Source: Cladobotryum mycophilum (taxonomy: Eukaryota > Ascomycota > Sordariomycetes > Hypocreales > Hypocreaceae). From it: 64,000 nucleotides of DNA. Below the pieces are notes generated by a model. It did not search any database and had not been told where the DNA came from. It was given only the letters and a program-made list of their open reading frames with translations. Numbering within the stretch: position 1 is the first letter of the stretch; each line of letters opens with the position of its first letter. Location of the stretch: NCBI GenBank assembly GCA_036429605.1, contig JAVFKD010000015.1:124001-188000 (forward strand), written 5' to 3'. This document shows positions 47,801 through 57,419 of this stretch, in pieces. The translations under genes were made by a program, and so were the position numbers.

Positions 47801-49752
47801 TTACGGCTCAGCAGTTCCTCAACATGCTCCTGACTAACACAACCATTTCTACAACCTGGTCGTCTTTTGACGTGCCTTTTAATCCCATCATCAACGATAC
47901 CTTGAAGCTCGTCATTTACACGTGCATTGCACTGGCTTGCTACCCAGCCATCTTTGCCCTATACCCAAGCACTGAGCGAAGGCAATTCGTACGAGCTCTG
48001 CAGTACTCAAATGGCGTGCGTCCGTTTCCACTATGGGCTGCCTATCTCCTTTTCGATTTCTCTATTGCGCTTGTATCATCAGTGATTGTAACAATCATGT
48101 GGGCTAGTTTATCGGGTGTCTGGTTTCATCTGGAGTATGTGTTTGTTGTCTTGTCCCTCTACGGCCTGGCGTCCATCCTCTTGGCGTATGTGATTTCGCT
48201 ATTCACTGAGACCCAGCTAGCGGCATTTGCTTGGGCGGCTGCCGGCCAGGCTGTGTTCTTCCTCGGATACTTGATTGCATATGTCTGCGTGCTTGCGTTC
48301 GTGCAGGTTAGCCACATCGACTCCACGCTTCTCGCGTGCCACTTTATCATATCGGCATTTGCACCCATTGCTTCTGCGGCGAGGGCCTTGTTCTTGACGA
48401 CAAACCTCTTCTCTACCGCCTGCGATGGAAACCAGCTCTCGACCAAGCCTGGCAACCTCACGGGATACGGTGGACCCATTCTGTACCTCATCATACAATG
48501 CATCGTCCTCTTCGGCTTTCTTCTGTGGTTTGAGAGCAGCTCCAACGGGCTCGCTATTCATAACCTTTTTAAACGTAACAAATCAGTGAAGATGGATGGA
48601 GATTCCAATGAAGATATGGCTAATGAGCTCACGCGCGTTACCAACAGCGACCAGGCGAAAGACGGTCTCCGTGTCATGCACCTTACCAAGTCATTTGGGA
48701 AGAATACGGTCGTGGATAACGTCACTTTTGGCATCAAGCGTGGCGAGGTGTTTGCCCTGCTGGGACCCAACGGCGCCGGCAAGTCTACGACTATTTCACT
48801 CATTCGTGGCGATATCAAACCTAGTTGTACGGGTGATATTTTTATTAACAATGCATCAGTAATCAAGAGTCTGGCTACGGCAAGGACTCACCTTGGTGTG
48901 TGTCCACAAATTGACGCCCTCGATGAGATGACTGTTCGAGAACACCTTGAGTTTTACGCCCGTGTCCGCGGTGTCCCTGATGTTGAGTATAATGTCTCTG
49001 CAGTCCTACGAACAGTTGGACTAGAGGCCTTCGCCTCGCGCATGGGGCACGCCTTGTCAGGAGGTAACAAGCGGAAGTTGAGTTTAGGCATTGCCCTGAT
49101 AGGAAATCCAACCGTTCTACTCCTTGATGAGCCGTCGTCCGGCCTTGACGCAGCCTCTAAACGTGTTATATGGCGGACGCTCATGTCCACTGTCCCTGGG
49201 CGTTCAATCCTGCTCACTACGCATAGCATGGAAGAAGCTGATGCGCTGGCCGGCCGTGTTGGCATCCTTGCCCATCGGATTCTCGCACTTGGCACGCCGG
49301 ATAACTTGCGCCACCGCTTTGGTGATGCCCTTTACGTGCACCTCGTGTGTAGCACTGCACCGCGTACTACGGACGCGGAGATGCAGCATATCATCTCTTG
49401 GGTCCGTGAGAAGCTACCATCGGCCGTTATAAATGAGAAAATGTACCATGGCCAGCTGCGCTTCGCCGTCAGCGCTACTACTAACCATCAGGTTGGCGAA
49501 AAGGCTAGCGTCACCATCGCCGCCACGTATAATGACATTACAGCCGCTACCCATCAGAGCAGCGCTATCGGCCAACTCGTCGTCCTTCTAGAGGAGAACA
49601 AGAAAATGCTCGGCGTAGACCACTACAGCGTGAGCCCCACTACCTTGGATCAAGTCTTCCTGACCATTGTGGGTGGACATAATGTGCAGGAGGAGAATCA
49701 CAAGGAGCGGCAGAACAAGCTGGCCAGATTTTGGAACTTTGGGTCACTGTAA
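44881..49752 (+). CDS. Full-size ABC-A subfamily transporter (1623 aa)
   Basis: One uninterrupted frame encodes a TMD-NBD-TMD-NBD protein. The first membrane segment is near residues 20-45, followed by a large extracytosolic loop (about 45-235) and a helix cluster at about 235-440. NBD1 has Walker A GANGSGKST (about 518) and signature LSGGQKRK (about 606). A second large loop and helix cluster (about 840-1210) precede NBD2, with Walker A GPNGAGKST (about 1296), signature LSGGNKRK (about 1391) and Walker B VLLLDEPSSGLD (about 1412). The loop after the first helix and the KRKL/GLD motifs are typical of ABC-A (ABCA/CED-7-like) proteins, which move lipids. Walker B of NBD1 is CCIDE rather than four hydrophobics plus DE, so it may be less active. 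This is the longest intact frame in the window and lacks introns, unlike its neighbours. Substrate unknown. Confidence 0.93.
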   Translation: MMAFLSQIRTLMSKNFQRLLLRHLTLCVITAFILPIALSVLFSLAKNLFVPPAIYGFGHARPIMTLPQAFEAARESGRNKVILTNNGYTGGDIDRVLEKIAKQVVTDRSMKLVRVDSENDLAAECRSTLRGVTTCFGAVIMRSSPSEGPGGLWNYTLRSDAVFWSEPLRFNVRKSTNVEQVYLLPLQHAVDTAIAGLNDSNSDPLAGNKELPFTSMTQEERERAVRKVYHKAIVNFMAVAFITTVIWITYHLTGFIAAERESGISQLLDAMMPVRQPWMAQAARIIAHHLSFTIIYAPAWIISSLVVRYIVFSNTSIAIVLIFHLLTGLALASMSILFASFFKKAQLSGITAILSTLLLAILAQTLTKPSIGPVAILSTFFTPCTYVYFLTLMARFEKQNSATSLTETPPNSPWELPGIVFFVLLIIHIFVYPLLGALIETKLHGTSTKGRKIQWQQDDDSTLGENAVQLDKLTKIYSYPSIFRRLLSWSSKPREPVMAVNELSFTAGKGQIVALLGANGSGKSTTLNAIAGLHKITSGSITIDGRGGVGIVPQKNVLWDDLSVEEHLIIFNRLKSPGAPASNEEITELITSIDLDSKRKSLAGTLSGGQKRKLQLGMMLTGGSTLCCIDEVSSGLDPLSRRKIWDILLAERGRRTLILTTHFLDEADLLADHIAILSKGKLRAEGSSVELKDRFGGGYRVHIHKNPDILRTPSIDGVIKQDAFDLVTYVAPTSNLAARVVRSLEKEGITDYRFSGPTIEDVFLQLAEEIRDEEAFKGTDIASARGIESNSEKDEVSVRSTQPSLKLLDGKRLGYAQQVCILFRKRFVILKRNWILYLIAFLLPILAAGLTSLYVTGKKRKGCSPQDQTSSSSIVDAFTRTAHNDSIVFLVGPATRISVASVSRLFQPLLRNSGIGPSLGSAALKNLKSVDTFDAFQDYIRDHRKNVITAVWLGDSNQPPTLAWVANLFITSSITAQQFLNMLLTNTTISTTWSSFDVPFNPIINDTLKLVIYTCIALACYPAIFALYPSTERRQFVRALQYSNGVRPFPLWAAYLLFDFSIALVSSVIVTIMWASLSGVWFHLEYVFVVLSLYGLASILLAYVISLFTETQLAAFAWAAAGQAVFFLGYLIAYVCVLAFVQVSHIDSTLLACHFIISAFAPIASAARALFLTTNLFSTACDGNQLSTKPGNLTGYGGPILYLIIQCIVLFGFLLWFESSSNGLAIHNLFKRNKSVKMDGDSNEDMANELTRVTNSDQAKDGLRVMHLTKSFGKNTVVDNVTFGIKRGEVFALLGPNGAGKSTTISLIRGDIKPSCTGDIFINNASVIKSLATARTHLGVCPQIDALDEMTVREHLEFYARVRGVPDVEYNVSAVLRTVGLEAFASRMGHALSGGNKRKLSLGIALIGNPTVLLLDEPSSGLDAASKRVIWRTLMSTVPGRSILLTTHSMEEADALAGRVGILAHRILALGTPDNLRHRFGDALYVHLVCSTAPRTTDAEMQHIISWVREKLPSAVINEKMYHGQLRFAVSATTNHQVGEKASVTIAATYNDITAATHQSSAIGQLVVLLEENKKMLGVDHYSVSPTTLDQVFLTIVGGHNVQEENHKERQNKLARFWNFGSL

Positions 49753-49929
49753 AAAGTAATAGATGAGTATATAAGAAAAAAAGAGGGGGGGGGGGGGATG
49801 AAACGCAAGAGGTAGACATTTGATGAGTTTCACCATATAGGATCGCCGCGATGAGATAGAGTTGAGATCATGTACATTCACAACCTTTATTTAACACAAT
49901 AGATGTTCATATATTTTTATAGCTTTTAT

Positions 49930-51465
49930 CTAGCTACTCATTACTACCTTGTTTACTACTTCCTCTTCCGTGTGGGTATAGTAAGATTGAATCGGGGTAG
50001 CCCCCACTTGCAACGGAGGCAAATTAGGTCCCGTAAGCAACGCGAAGCGCAACGCGAGCTTCATCGGTGGAAGTGAAAGTACAATGTGTGAAGGGGGATG
50101 AGCAAGAGTCATGGCATAAGCGGGCATAGACAAGACGATTCCCTAGAGGCTGCTGGTATTGGGATTATAGTACAAGGCAAGGATATCATTTTCTGGAAAT
50201 AGATAAGCCGTGGTCTCCCGCAAGTACAACAAGGGTATCATTAACAACGCTTTCTTGGTCTAGTAGATATCCAGTATCTTTCCTAACTAGCGATCGCCAT
50301 AACTAATAGAGTTGAGATAGTGCGACAGGTCGTCTAGCCTGTTCGATAATGGAATATACGTCTCATTGGTTGGTATTGCAAAGGGGTGATGACTCCTGCT
50401 CGTAAGGTGCGTAAGGAAGGCCCATTCTTTAATTTGTTTGGTCGACGCAAAAGCATCTCGGATGTAGACTTTGAGACCTGTTCCAGCCATGCCCGACATA
50501 GTTGATATCGGGTAGATGTACGGTGCTAAACTTGGCTAAGCGTCATCTTAAGTACTCCTTGGAAATAACATCCTTCTCTTCGAAACCCATGGCAGACATC
50601 ATAAGCTCAAGTTTGTCAAAGTTTAAGATGACAGATTCCAAAAATGATGTGAAATGATCTGTGTCGTTGTCGCGGTCAATGTTGCTGAAGGCTTCCAAGA
50701 TCTGAGGCAAACATGGCTGATATATGGTGCGAGTACTCCAGGTTAAAATCGGCGGCGAGAGGCATAATCCTTGTAGTCGCCAGTTAGAAGTCTAGCATAT
50801 GGTGCCAGCGTCTCTAGCCTGTGGTGTGCTTGCTCAGGCAACCCCTTGTTTTTGAACGAGTTAGCAAAACGTTCCTAGATGATCTCATCCTTAATTGGAA
50901 AGACATTCTTTCTAGTGCTTTCGAGTAGAATGAGTAATACATGCCGTATCGGTACGTTCCCGAGTTTGTCGCGCAGGAGAGGGGTCAGGGTTTCTTTTGT
51001 ATTGGAAATCTTGAGTGGGTCCGCAGCCGCATTGTAATGCTTCTTGTCAGCGTGTCAATCCTCGAAACCCTTGAACGCGGAGTTCTTTGGCAGCCGGGGA
51101 ACAACCACATATGTGACAAAGATGCTCGTCAAGTTGGCAATAGCAAGCCCTAGCCAGCTGCCCCCAAAGGAGAACATCTGTTGATCAAGGAGGAGGCAGA
51201 CGACGACCAACAGCGCCATGTCTTGAGCGAAAAAGGAGTATCCCCACAGCAACAGGTGAGCCATCGGCAACGCAGAGCGATGGCTGTATATGTGAATGAC
51301 CTTGGCGACAAGAGCAGAAACTACCACGAAGGCGAAGGCAAAGCGCCGATTGGCGAACTGCAATGCTATGGACAGGACAAGTCGGCGCTTGCCCCGAAAT
51401 CGCGAAGGAACAGCCATGCTGAGGGAGTGAGTCCTGCTGCCGAATACTCTCATAAGACCTTGCAA
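49930..51465 (-). pseudogene. Sulfatase-domain membrane protein (LTA-synthase-like fold), decayed
   Basis: The N-terminal part is intact over about 130 codons, with several membrane segments (ALQFANRRFAFAFVVVSALVAKVIH; LLLWGYSFFAQDMALLVVVCLLLD). After it the conserved blocks IRHVLLILLESTRKNVFPIK, RLETLAPYARLLTGDYKD, EWAFLTHLTSRSHHPF and NDTLVVLAGDHGLSI follow in order, separated by stops (TGA after GFED, TAG after KDEII, TAA after SRRRF) and frame changes. The LLESTR block and the AGDHG block are sulfatase/phosphotransferase motifs. The relic is 178 bp downstream of the ABC transporter stop and convergent with it. Its stop codons are not confined to runs, so this is real decay. Confidence 0.78.
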
Positions 51466-52286
51466 ATTCTGGCTTCATCTCTCAAAGATATCCATGTTTT
51501 GCGGTCCGGATGAGCCCAGGGAGCTGGCATGTCATTACACTCGTACTTTCGTGATATCTTACAGCAGTGCTCCACAGTCTGAGGCCGCAGCCACTGAGCG
51601 GATAAATAGAAATGATTGATGGATTGTGAAGAGACTGTATTATTGCCTTTTTAAACAGACCTTCATTCTGTTTGGTGGGAAGACTTACTCATTGATCAGC
51701 TTCTCATCTTATCTAGGCCCTGCGTTTTATCACATAATCTAATGACAACCTACTGAAAACGCAGACATCAAATCCCACGTTCAATATTCCCCCATAAATT
51801 AACATCTTTTTTATAAATATTGGTATGGTATTATACCATCCATTTTAAAGGCGGCATCCTATCTACTAGGAGGTAGTAGATAAGCTAAATTAGTACCGGC
51901 CGAAAAAGGGAAATAAGCACTGCTGCTCACCACATACAAACTAAACTACTAACCTGGAAGGCTGGACCAGCGCTGCACCTCTCAATCCCCCAACGTTAGT
52001 CCTTTCCTCGATTATCAGTCGGACGGAGTACCTTCCTTCCTGAGCCACTTCATTATTCAATGCATATTGAGGTGATTCGCGTCTATTGGTTGCCTCCTCC
52101 GAGATTCTACCGAGCACCTGTCATGGCTGTCCTGGATCCACGCCGACTCCACGGTACGCGTGGCTGCCTTGGGTCGTGACAACGACTCGGGCATCAATTT
52201 TCATGTCCTTTCTTCATTTCCTCACACAACTGTGGTCGTCTCACCAGTACTTGAAACTGGTAACGAAGACTATTAAATCCGATACT
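51466..52286. other. Intergenic
   Basis: Probable 5' flank shared by the sulfatase relic and the NLR fragment, which diverge here. No gene is recognised. Confidence 0.4.
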
Positions 52287-53581
52287 ATGCGACAATTTCT
52301 GTTGGGCAAGATCAAAGAGAAGCTGTCTCGACGTGGAGATAAAGATAAGGCTGTGGGCGCTTCGAATATCCAGCCAGTTCAAGAACAGAGTGTAGTACCA
52401 GCATCTGGTAATTTGCCAGGTAAGATGGTAGTCCCTCAGCTTGAATTAATGAACTCAGATAATTAACGCAAGTTACTAGACCCTATAGTGCCGGGAACCT
52501 GTGATGATCCGCCTCAGCCTACCACATCTCAGACGGCATCATTGAACCCTGGAAATGGCCATCAGGACAATCCTATAAGCGAGCTCTGGAACTCGGCTTA
52601 TGAGAAACTACGTGAACAAGATGGCAACCTCGTTCAGAGATATGAGGATGATCTTAAAAAGAATCTCAACGACCACTCAGCACTAGATCCAAAAGCCCAC
52701 AGGAGGGAGTGGATGGACACTGTACTACGACAGAAGATGGCCGAGGTCCAAGAGAATATGTGGAAGTTTTCGTTCGGAAACTCTGACATTCCCGTGGCCG
52801 AGCTTGTGCAGCCTGTCTTCAGAGTTGCCAAACTAGCCAACAACTTCATCACCACCAGCATAATCCCTAGTCCATATACGTCAATGGCCTGGGTTGGCAC
52901 GAGCGCACTGTTGTCGGTAGGTCAAAAAAAGACGCCTCAAATCTTGATCAGGAAGCCAATCACTGACTGAGTTAGTTCCTCCTACGTTCTACTGATCAAC
53001 CCAAATCTCTCGCAAAGGGGCTGGAGTACATCTCAATGCTCATCAGTCAGACCATGATGAGGGAAGACCTTTATCATAGGTATTATGAATCAAAATACAG
53101 TGACACCGAACCGCTCACTGTAACCCACCTCACTTACAAAAGCACCCTGGAAGAGCTGTATCGGCGAATTCTGAAGTTTCAAGTAACATGCTATTGCTAC
53201 TACGCCGACCATGGAATCGCTCGTTTGAGCAGTGATTTTGCCAAGATGAACAACTGGGACAGTTTGATTGAGAAAATACGCGAGCAGGAGCGTCAAATGG
53301 CTATTATCCATCAGACTTGGCGCGATGGACGATATGATAGAGACCGCGCAGCAGCTGAAGAGCGGCAGCAAGAAACGATAAACAGTCTGACCACCATTGG
53401 TGCAGATATTGCAAGTTGGCGGAAAGCGATAGAGGATAATAGTAAGAAGAGGGATCATCAAGAATTACTTCAATGGCTATGCAGCATAAATGCAAGTTAT
53501 GGTAATTTGGCATCTTTTCTCGGGATAGATGGTTTTCATTTTTGGCAGATCTGGTGCTGCTTTTGGAGGAGGTTTTGCTAA
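52287..53581 (+). CDS. N-terminal fragment of an NWD-type NACHT NLR (truncated)
   Basis: Three exons (52287-52419, 52480-52916, 52976-53581) give 391 aa in exact phase. After a variable leader, the conserved N-terminal domain of NWD NACHT proteins is seen: NPISELWNSAYEKLREQD, VQPVFRVAKLANNFIT, the block LAKGLEYISMLI, MREDLYHRYYE, LKFQVTCYCYYADHG and a WDSLIEKIREQE block. It ends with HQELLQWLCSINASY, the point where a full protein would run into the NACHT P-loop module. Instead the frame reaches a stop after about 25 unrelated residues. A DUF3435 recombinase relic starts within about 700 bp, so an insertion or rearrangement may have cut the gene. Fungal NLRs act in non-self recognition; a free N-terminal domain could still be expressed. 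Confidence 0.78.
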
Positions 53582-54284
53582 GCGCCGGGTGTGTGGGCCC
53601 CCATTTTCAAAACACAACAGCCCCATACGATTCTGCCGCGCGTGATATTTTTGGTAACCTTAGAGAAGATATAAATGTATAAGCTGCCTTTGCATACAGT
53701 AGGAAAAAAACAAAAGACATTGATCACTGAACTTGTACTAGGGAATACCTTATCGATTTATATTTGTTTTTTCCTTTACCTTTTACTTGGGCACATGCAA
53801 TAGCAAACCCACGCACTACTTTTTTAGTCTGATCTATACATTCGCAATAATGGCTGTAAAAGGGGTAGTGCGATATTAGCGTAGTCCTGAGTACTACGAA
53901 CGAAGATATTAGCAAATTGACGGGCTTCTAGAGCTAAAACTCTACGCAGCTATAATCACAGAGGGCATGCACTAAATAAAGAAAAAATAGATGCGGTATG
54001 TAAATATGCGTGTGGGTGTTACCTGGCTAATAATTATAAAATACTCTATTTATATAGGCAGGGATAATAAAAAGCTTCTAAGAGAGTTAAACAAAAATAG
54101 AATTTACAATTTCCTTGAATAGATAATCAATATATACCCGAATATATAAAAAAACCACCATATCTTCATACAAGAGATTTTTTTATACTCTACTGAGAAT
54201 CAACGGGGGAAGACTTTCCGGCAGATAAAAAAAAGGCCATTACTAATATAAGTCTCTTAGAACATGATTAACTGCCACTTACTT
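53582..54284. other. AT-rich junction between NLR fragment and recombinase relic
   Basis: Stop-dense AT-rich DNA. Weak traces such as IYNFLE and ENQRGKTFRQ around 54.1-54.2 kb may be the upstream continuation of the recombinase. Confidence 0.4.
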
Positions 54285-56254
54285 ACCTAAAACTAATACG
54301 TCAAGCAATTTCTCACAGAGAGATATAATCTTGACAAATCTAGAGGAGAGAAGCCTGTCATAAATATGAATGATCTGTACAGGGCGTAACATACTCATTG
54401 GGTCTCTGACCAGGCTACTTTTGCTGATAAGCGTTAACGGATACAACTAGCACTTCTTATTCTGATCCAGGCATATACGGCAACACGACCCCGTGTTCTG
54501 ACTTATAGAAGGCCAAACAAAGTTGCCATTGAGGATCATTATTATCGATGGGACGGAAAGAAAACTATGTGGGACATGGACGAGGACGAGCCTACAAAGC
54601 CGGAAGATAACGAACTTATAAAGTCGGAGGATGATGAATCCATGGATCCAGACCATGATGAATCAGGGGAGTCAGATGATGAGGAGCACATGGAGAACGA
54701 ATTCAAGACCCTTTGCTACAAGGACATCAAGCTGTACCTTATTAAAGGCGGGGGTGGTGAGCGGGATAGGTTGGTGATGGAAGTGATGCTAAGATACACG
54801 AAGGGATAGGATCGCAAACCACTTCCGTGAGTTGCTCTAGTATACTCTAAAAACGACTGCTAATAATACATGACTAGAAAAACGTTTACTATATCCGAAG
54901 TTAACAATCTATTATTTAATATAACAATTCCCTTTCTAGCCCTTATATTTCTTAACAATACCTTTAAGTCAGGTATCAGATCTATCTCTAATATTTACTC
55001 AGCCAGGGTCAGGGTATCGAGAGAATCAGAGGACTTTCATTGGCGCAAAGATATCCTCAACACCCCGATTTTCCGGCAGCCAATGAAGCAAGAAGATGGA
55101 ATATGCTGTACATCGAAAACCGAGGCACTCTATTACAATACGTATCGAAGAGATCTTAGGAAGCTTGGTATGATCGCAGGCTTCCGGCAGGTTCTGAAAC
55201 TATACGCTATCCGACGAGGTAGAGGCGAAGCTATTAAAAGTAAGAAACCAATACTGCTTGCTAGATTAAGCGGCTAACTTTAAGCAGAGGTTAGAACACA
55301 GGGTCAGCTTTAATAAGTTATAAGCTATGTAAACGACCTGACTTATTAAGCATACATAAACCCATGTGTTCAGGTAGACACTGTGGCTGCTTTCCTCAAA
55401 CGACCCCCAAACCAAAGATTATTAGAAATGGCAACCCACATGAGTCAGGATGCCGATCCGAGTGCGCCCACTGGAGCCACCTTTGCCGATATCGAGACGA
55501 AGGGGGTTATTATCGCGCTTATAAAGAATTGAGATAGTCTTAAAAAAGCAATTCGTTCCAAGTATAGCACAATCGGAAAGGCAAAGAAGGTACACCCTGA
55601 GCTATGGGCACAATATGATACCATAAAACGCAAGCTCATTAATTGTCGAAAAAAGCTTCTAGAGCGTGAAGCCATAAAACAAAGAAAAGCACACTTCAAA
55701 GAATCCAGTACTAAGGAGATTAATCGGCAATTACAAAAAAAGAGAACCCAGGCATCGAATCAGGGACTCCAAGTGTGCCGCCGAAACTTTCCTACACCTT
55801 GCCTGAGCGAAAGACTCTCGCCGAGTTCATTTGTGCCGATGCGAGCAATCTAGAACCCCAGATGCGGCTAAGACATAGGATGTGCACGTTGCATGCGATG
55901 ATAACGCTTGGGGAGAGAAAGGAATTCCGATACAAGAAAGCTACTGCTCCTTCCATCAAGTTAGCTATACGACCGAAAATAGAGGAACCCACGGAATACA
56001 GCATCCAGCAATGCTTTTTGTGCTTTTGGAATAAGGACATGTTATCAGATGGCCGATGCATTAAATATTCTGATAAATATGGTGCACGGCGCCACATTGA
56101 AGCAAGGCACTTCAAGAATCTTGGTCAACGTCCTGTTGCTTGTCCCGAGCCACGGTGCAAGGAGAAGGCGTTTACCTGTGTAACTTCCAATGCCTTTAAG
56201 AACCATTTAACAACTATACATAACTATAACATCTTTAGTAGATATAAAATTTAG
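54285..56254 (+). pseudogene. DUF3435 tyrosine recombinase relic (Starship captain / Crypton-like), RIP-decayed
   Basis: The reading frame keeps the family's order of blocks: KQFLTERYNLDKSRGEKPV, DLYRA-stop-HTHWVSDQ, RIQLALLILIQAYTATRPR (first catalytic Arg), LCYKDIKLYLIKG and ERDRLVMEVMLRYTKG, then an intron-like gap (about 54829-54879), KTFTISEVNNLLF, FHWRKDILNTPIFRQP, LYAIRRGRGEAI (Tyr and Arg of the catalytic set), AYINP..VDTVAAFLKRP (candidate Tyr) and a coiled Lys-rich tail. It ends with a finger-like C-terminal region (QCFLCFWNK; CPEPRC..C; FKNHLTTIHNYN). Stops replace Gln codons (CAA to TAA, CAG to TAG), as RIP produces. DUF3435 proteins are the recombinases at one end of Starship giant elements, but they also occur in smaller Crypton-like elements; which applies cannot be told here. 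Confidence 0.85.
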
Positions 56255-56831
56255 ATAGGTACTTATAACTCTTTGTACATTAATATACGCTTAACATTAG
56301 GATAAATATTCTTATATTTAAGAATATTCCAATACTAATTCCACTTTCCCGAATTCCATTGTCCTAAATTACGCTATACTAATCCTATTAGCCGTCAGCC
56401 CAGTCCTATTATCCCAACTGTATTATCCAATCTATCGTCCCAATTCCACCATCCCAACTTATTATCTTAACTTTATTATCCAAGTTTCATACTGTCTATT
56501 CTATGTTTTCCACTAATAATTCCATAGTATATCTCGTTCTAAAATAAACTACGAAAGTTAATTTTAGATATAATTTAGAAAATTACAACGAGTGATATAA
56601 AGGTAAGCTTTTAATAAGATGTCCCAGTGTGTCTTATTGTATGTATTCGTGATACTTATGTAGTGCACGTTATAATCTCACTTCGTATTATTACCGTAAC
56701 TCTAAAATCTAGAAGATTCTACTCTATAGAAATTAAAGAATAAAACCTACGTGGTATAAATTAACCCAGTCCCCTCCAACCCTCCTTTACAAAGTTATTA
56801 TAAAAAGAGAATAAGCTTAGGTCTTTACACT
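56255..56831. other. AT-rich spacer between recombinase and NLR 3' ends
   Basis: Strongly AT-rich with TA-rich decay. It includes a degenerate ATTATCCCAACT-type tandem series. No gene is seen. Confidence 0.5.
56402..56489. repeat. Degenerate tandem series of ATTATCCCAACT-like units
   Basis: Five to six imperfect copies of a unit of about 14 nt. Confidence 0.5.
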
Positions 56832-57123
56832 TTAAGGCCTGAATTTCGTAGAAAATGCAATTACCAAAACTCTCCCCGAGTGATAGCCAACCACTAATAT
56901 TAACTTACTGACTGCTATACAAGATAGCCGATATTCTACCGGTAGCCAGAGCAAGTCATTTCCATTCTATATAATCCAACAGCGGTCTCTACTGAATCCG
57001 TAGCCAATAGCATGGAAACTATGCTTGGTTTCTGCTGTAATGAACATCCTGACATTTGTAAGGAGGTGCAAATTATCAGATGTAAATGATAAGTGAGATA
57101 TACCACTAATATCGAGTTTCTGG

Positions 57124-57411
57124 ACGCACTCGCCCGTGTCGGCGCGCCATAGCCGGACCGTGCGGTCGTGTGAGGCCGATGCCACGAGCGATGAGTCGTG
57201 CGAGAAGGCTACCGACCTGACCCAGTCGCTGTGGCCCTCGAGTGTCTGGACGCACTCGCCCGTGTCGGCGCGCCATAGCCGGACCGTGCCGTCGTGTGAG
57301 GCCGATGCCACGAGCGATGAGTCGTGCGAGAAGGCTACCGACACGACCGAGTCGCTGTGGCCCTTGAGTGTCTGGACGCACTCGCCCGTGTCGGCGCGCC
57401 ATAGCCGGACC
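57124..57411 (-). repeat. WD40-encoding 126-bp near-identical repeats, distal part
   Basis: About 2.3 copies of a GC-rich 126-bp unit encoding GHSDWVRSVAFSHDSSLVA-type repeats. The repeats are nearly identical at nucleotide level and much richer in GC than the surrounding DNA. They continue the repeats at 59969-60315. Confidence 0.92.
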
Positions 57412-57419
57412 GTGCGGTC
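57412..57419. repeat. 8-bp target-site duplication, left (GTGCGGTC)
   Basis: Identical to 59961-59968 on the other side of the element; part of the WD40 repeat unit. Confidence 0.95.

Noticed and set aside
56402..56489. CRISPR-like array from the ATTATCCCAACT units
   Set aside because: Units are adjacent and degenerate with no spacers; the genome is eukaryotic.
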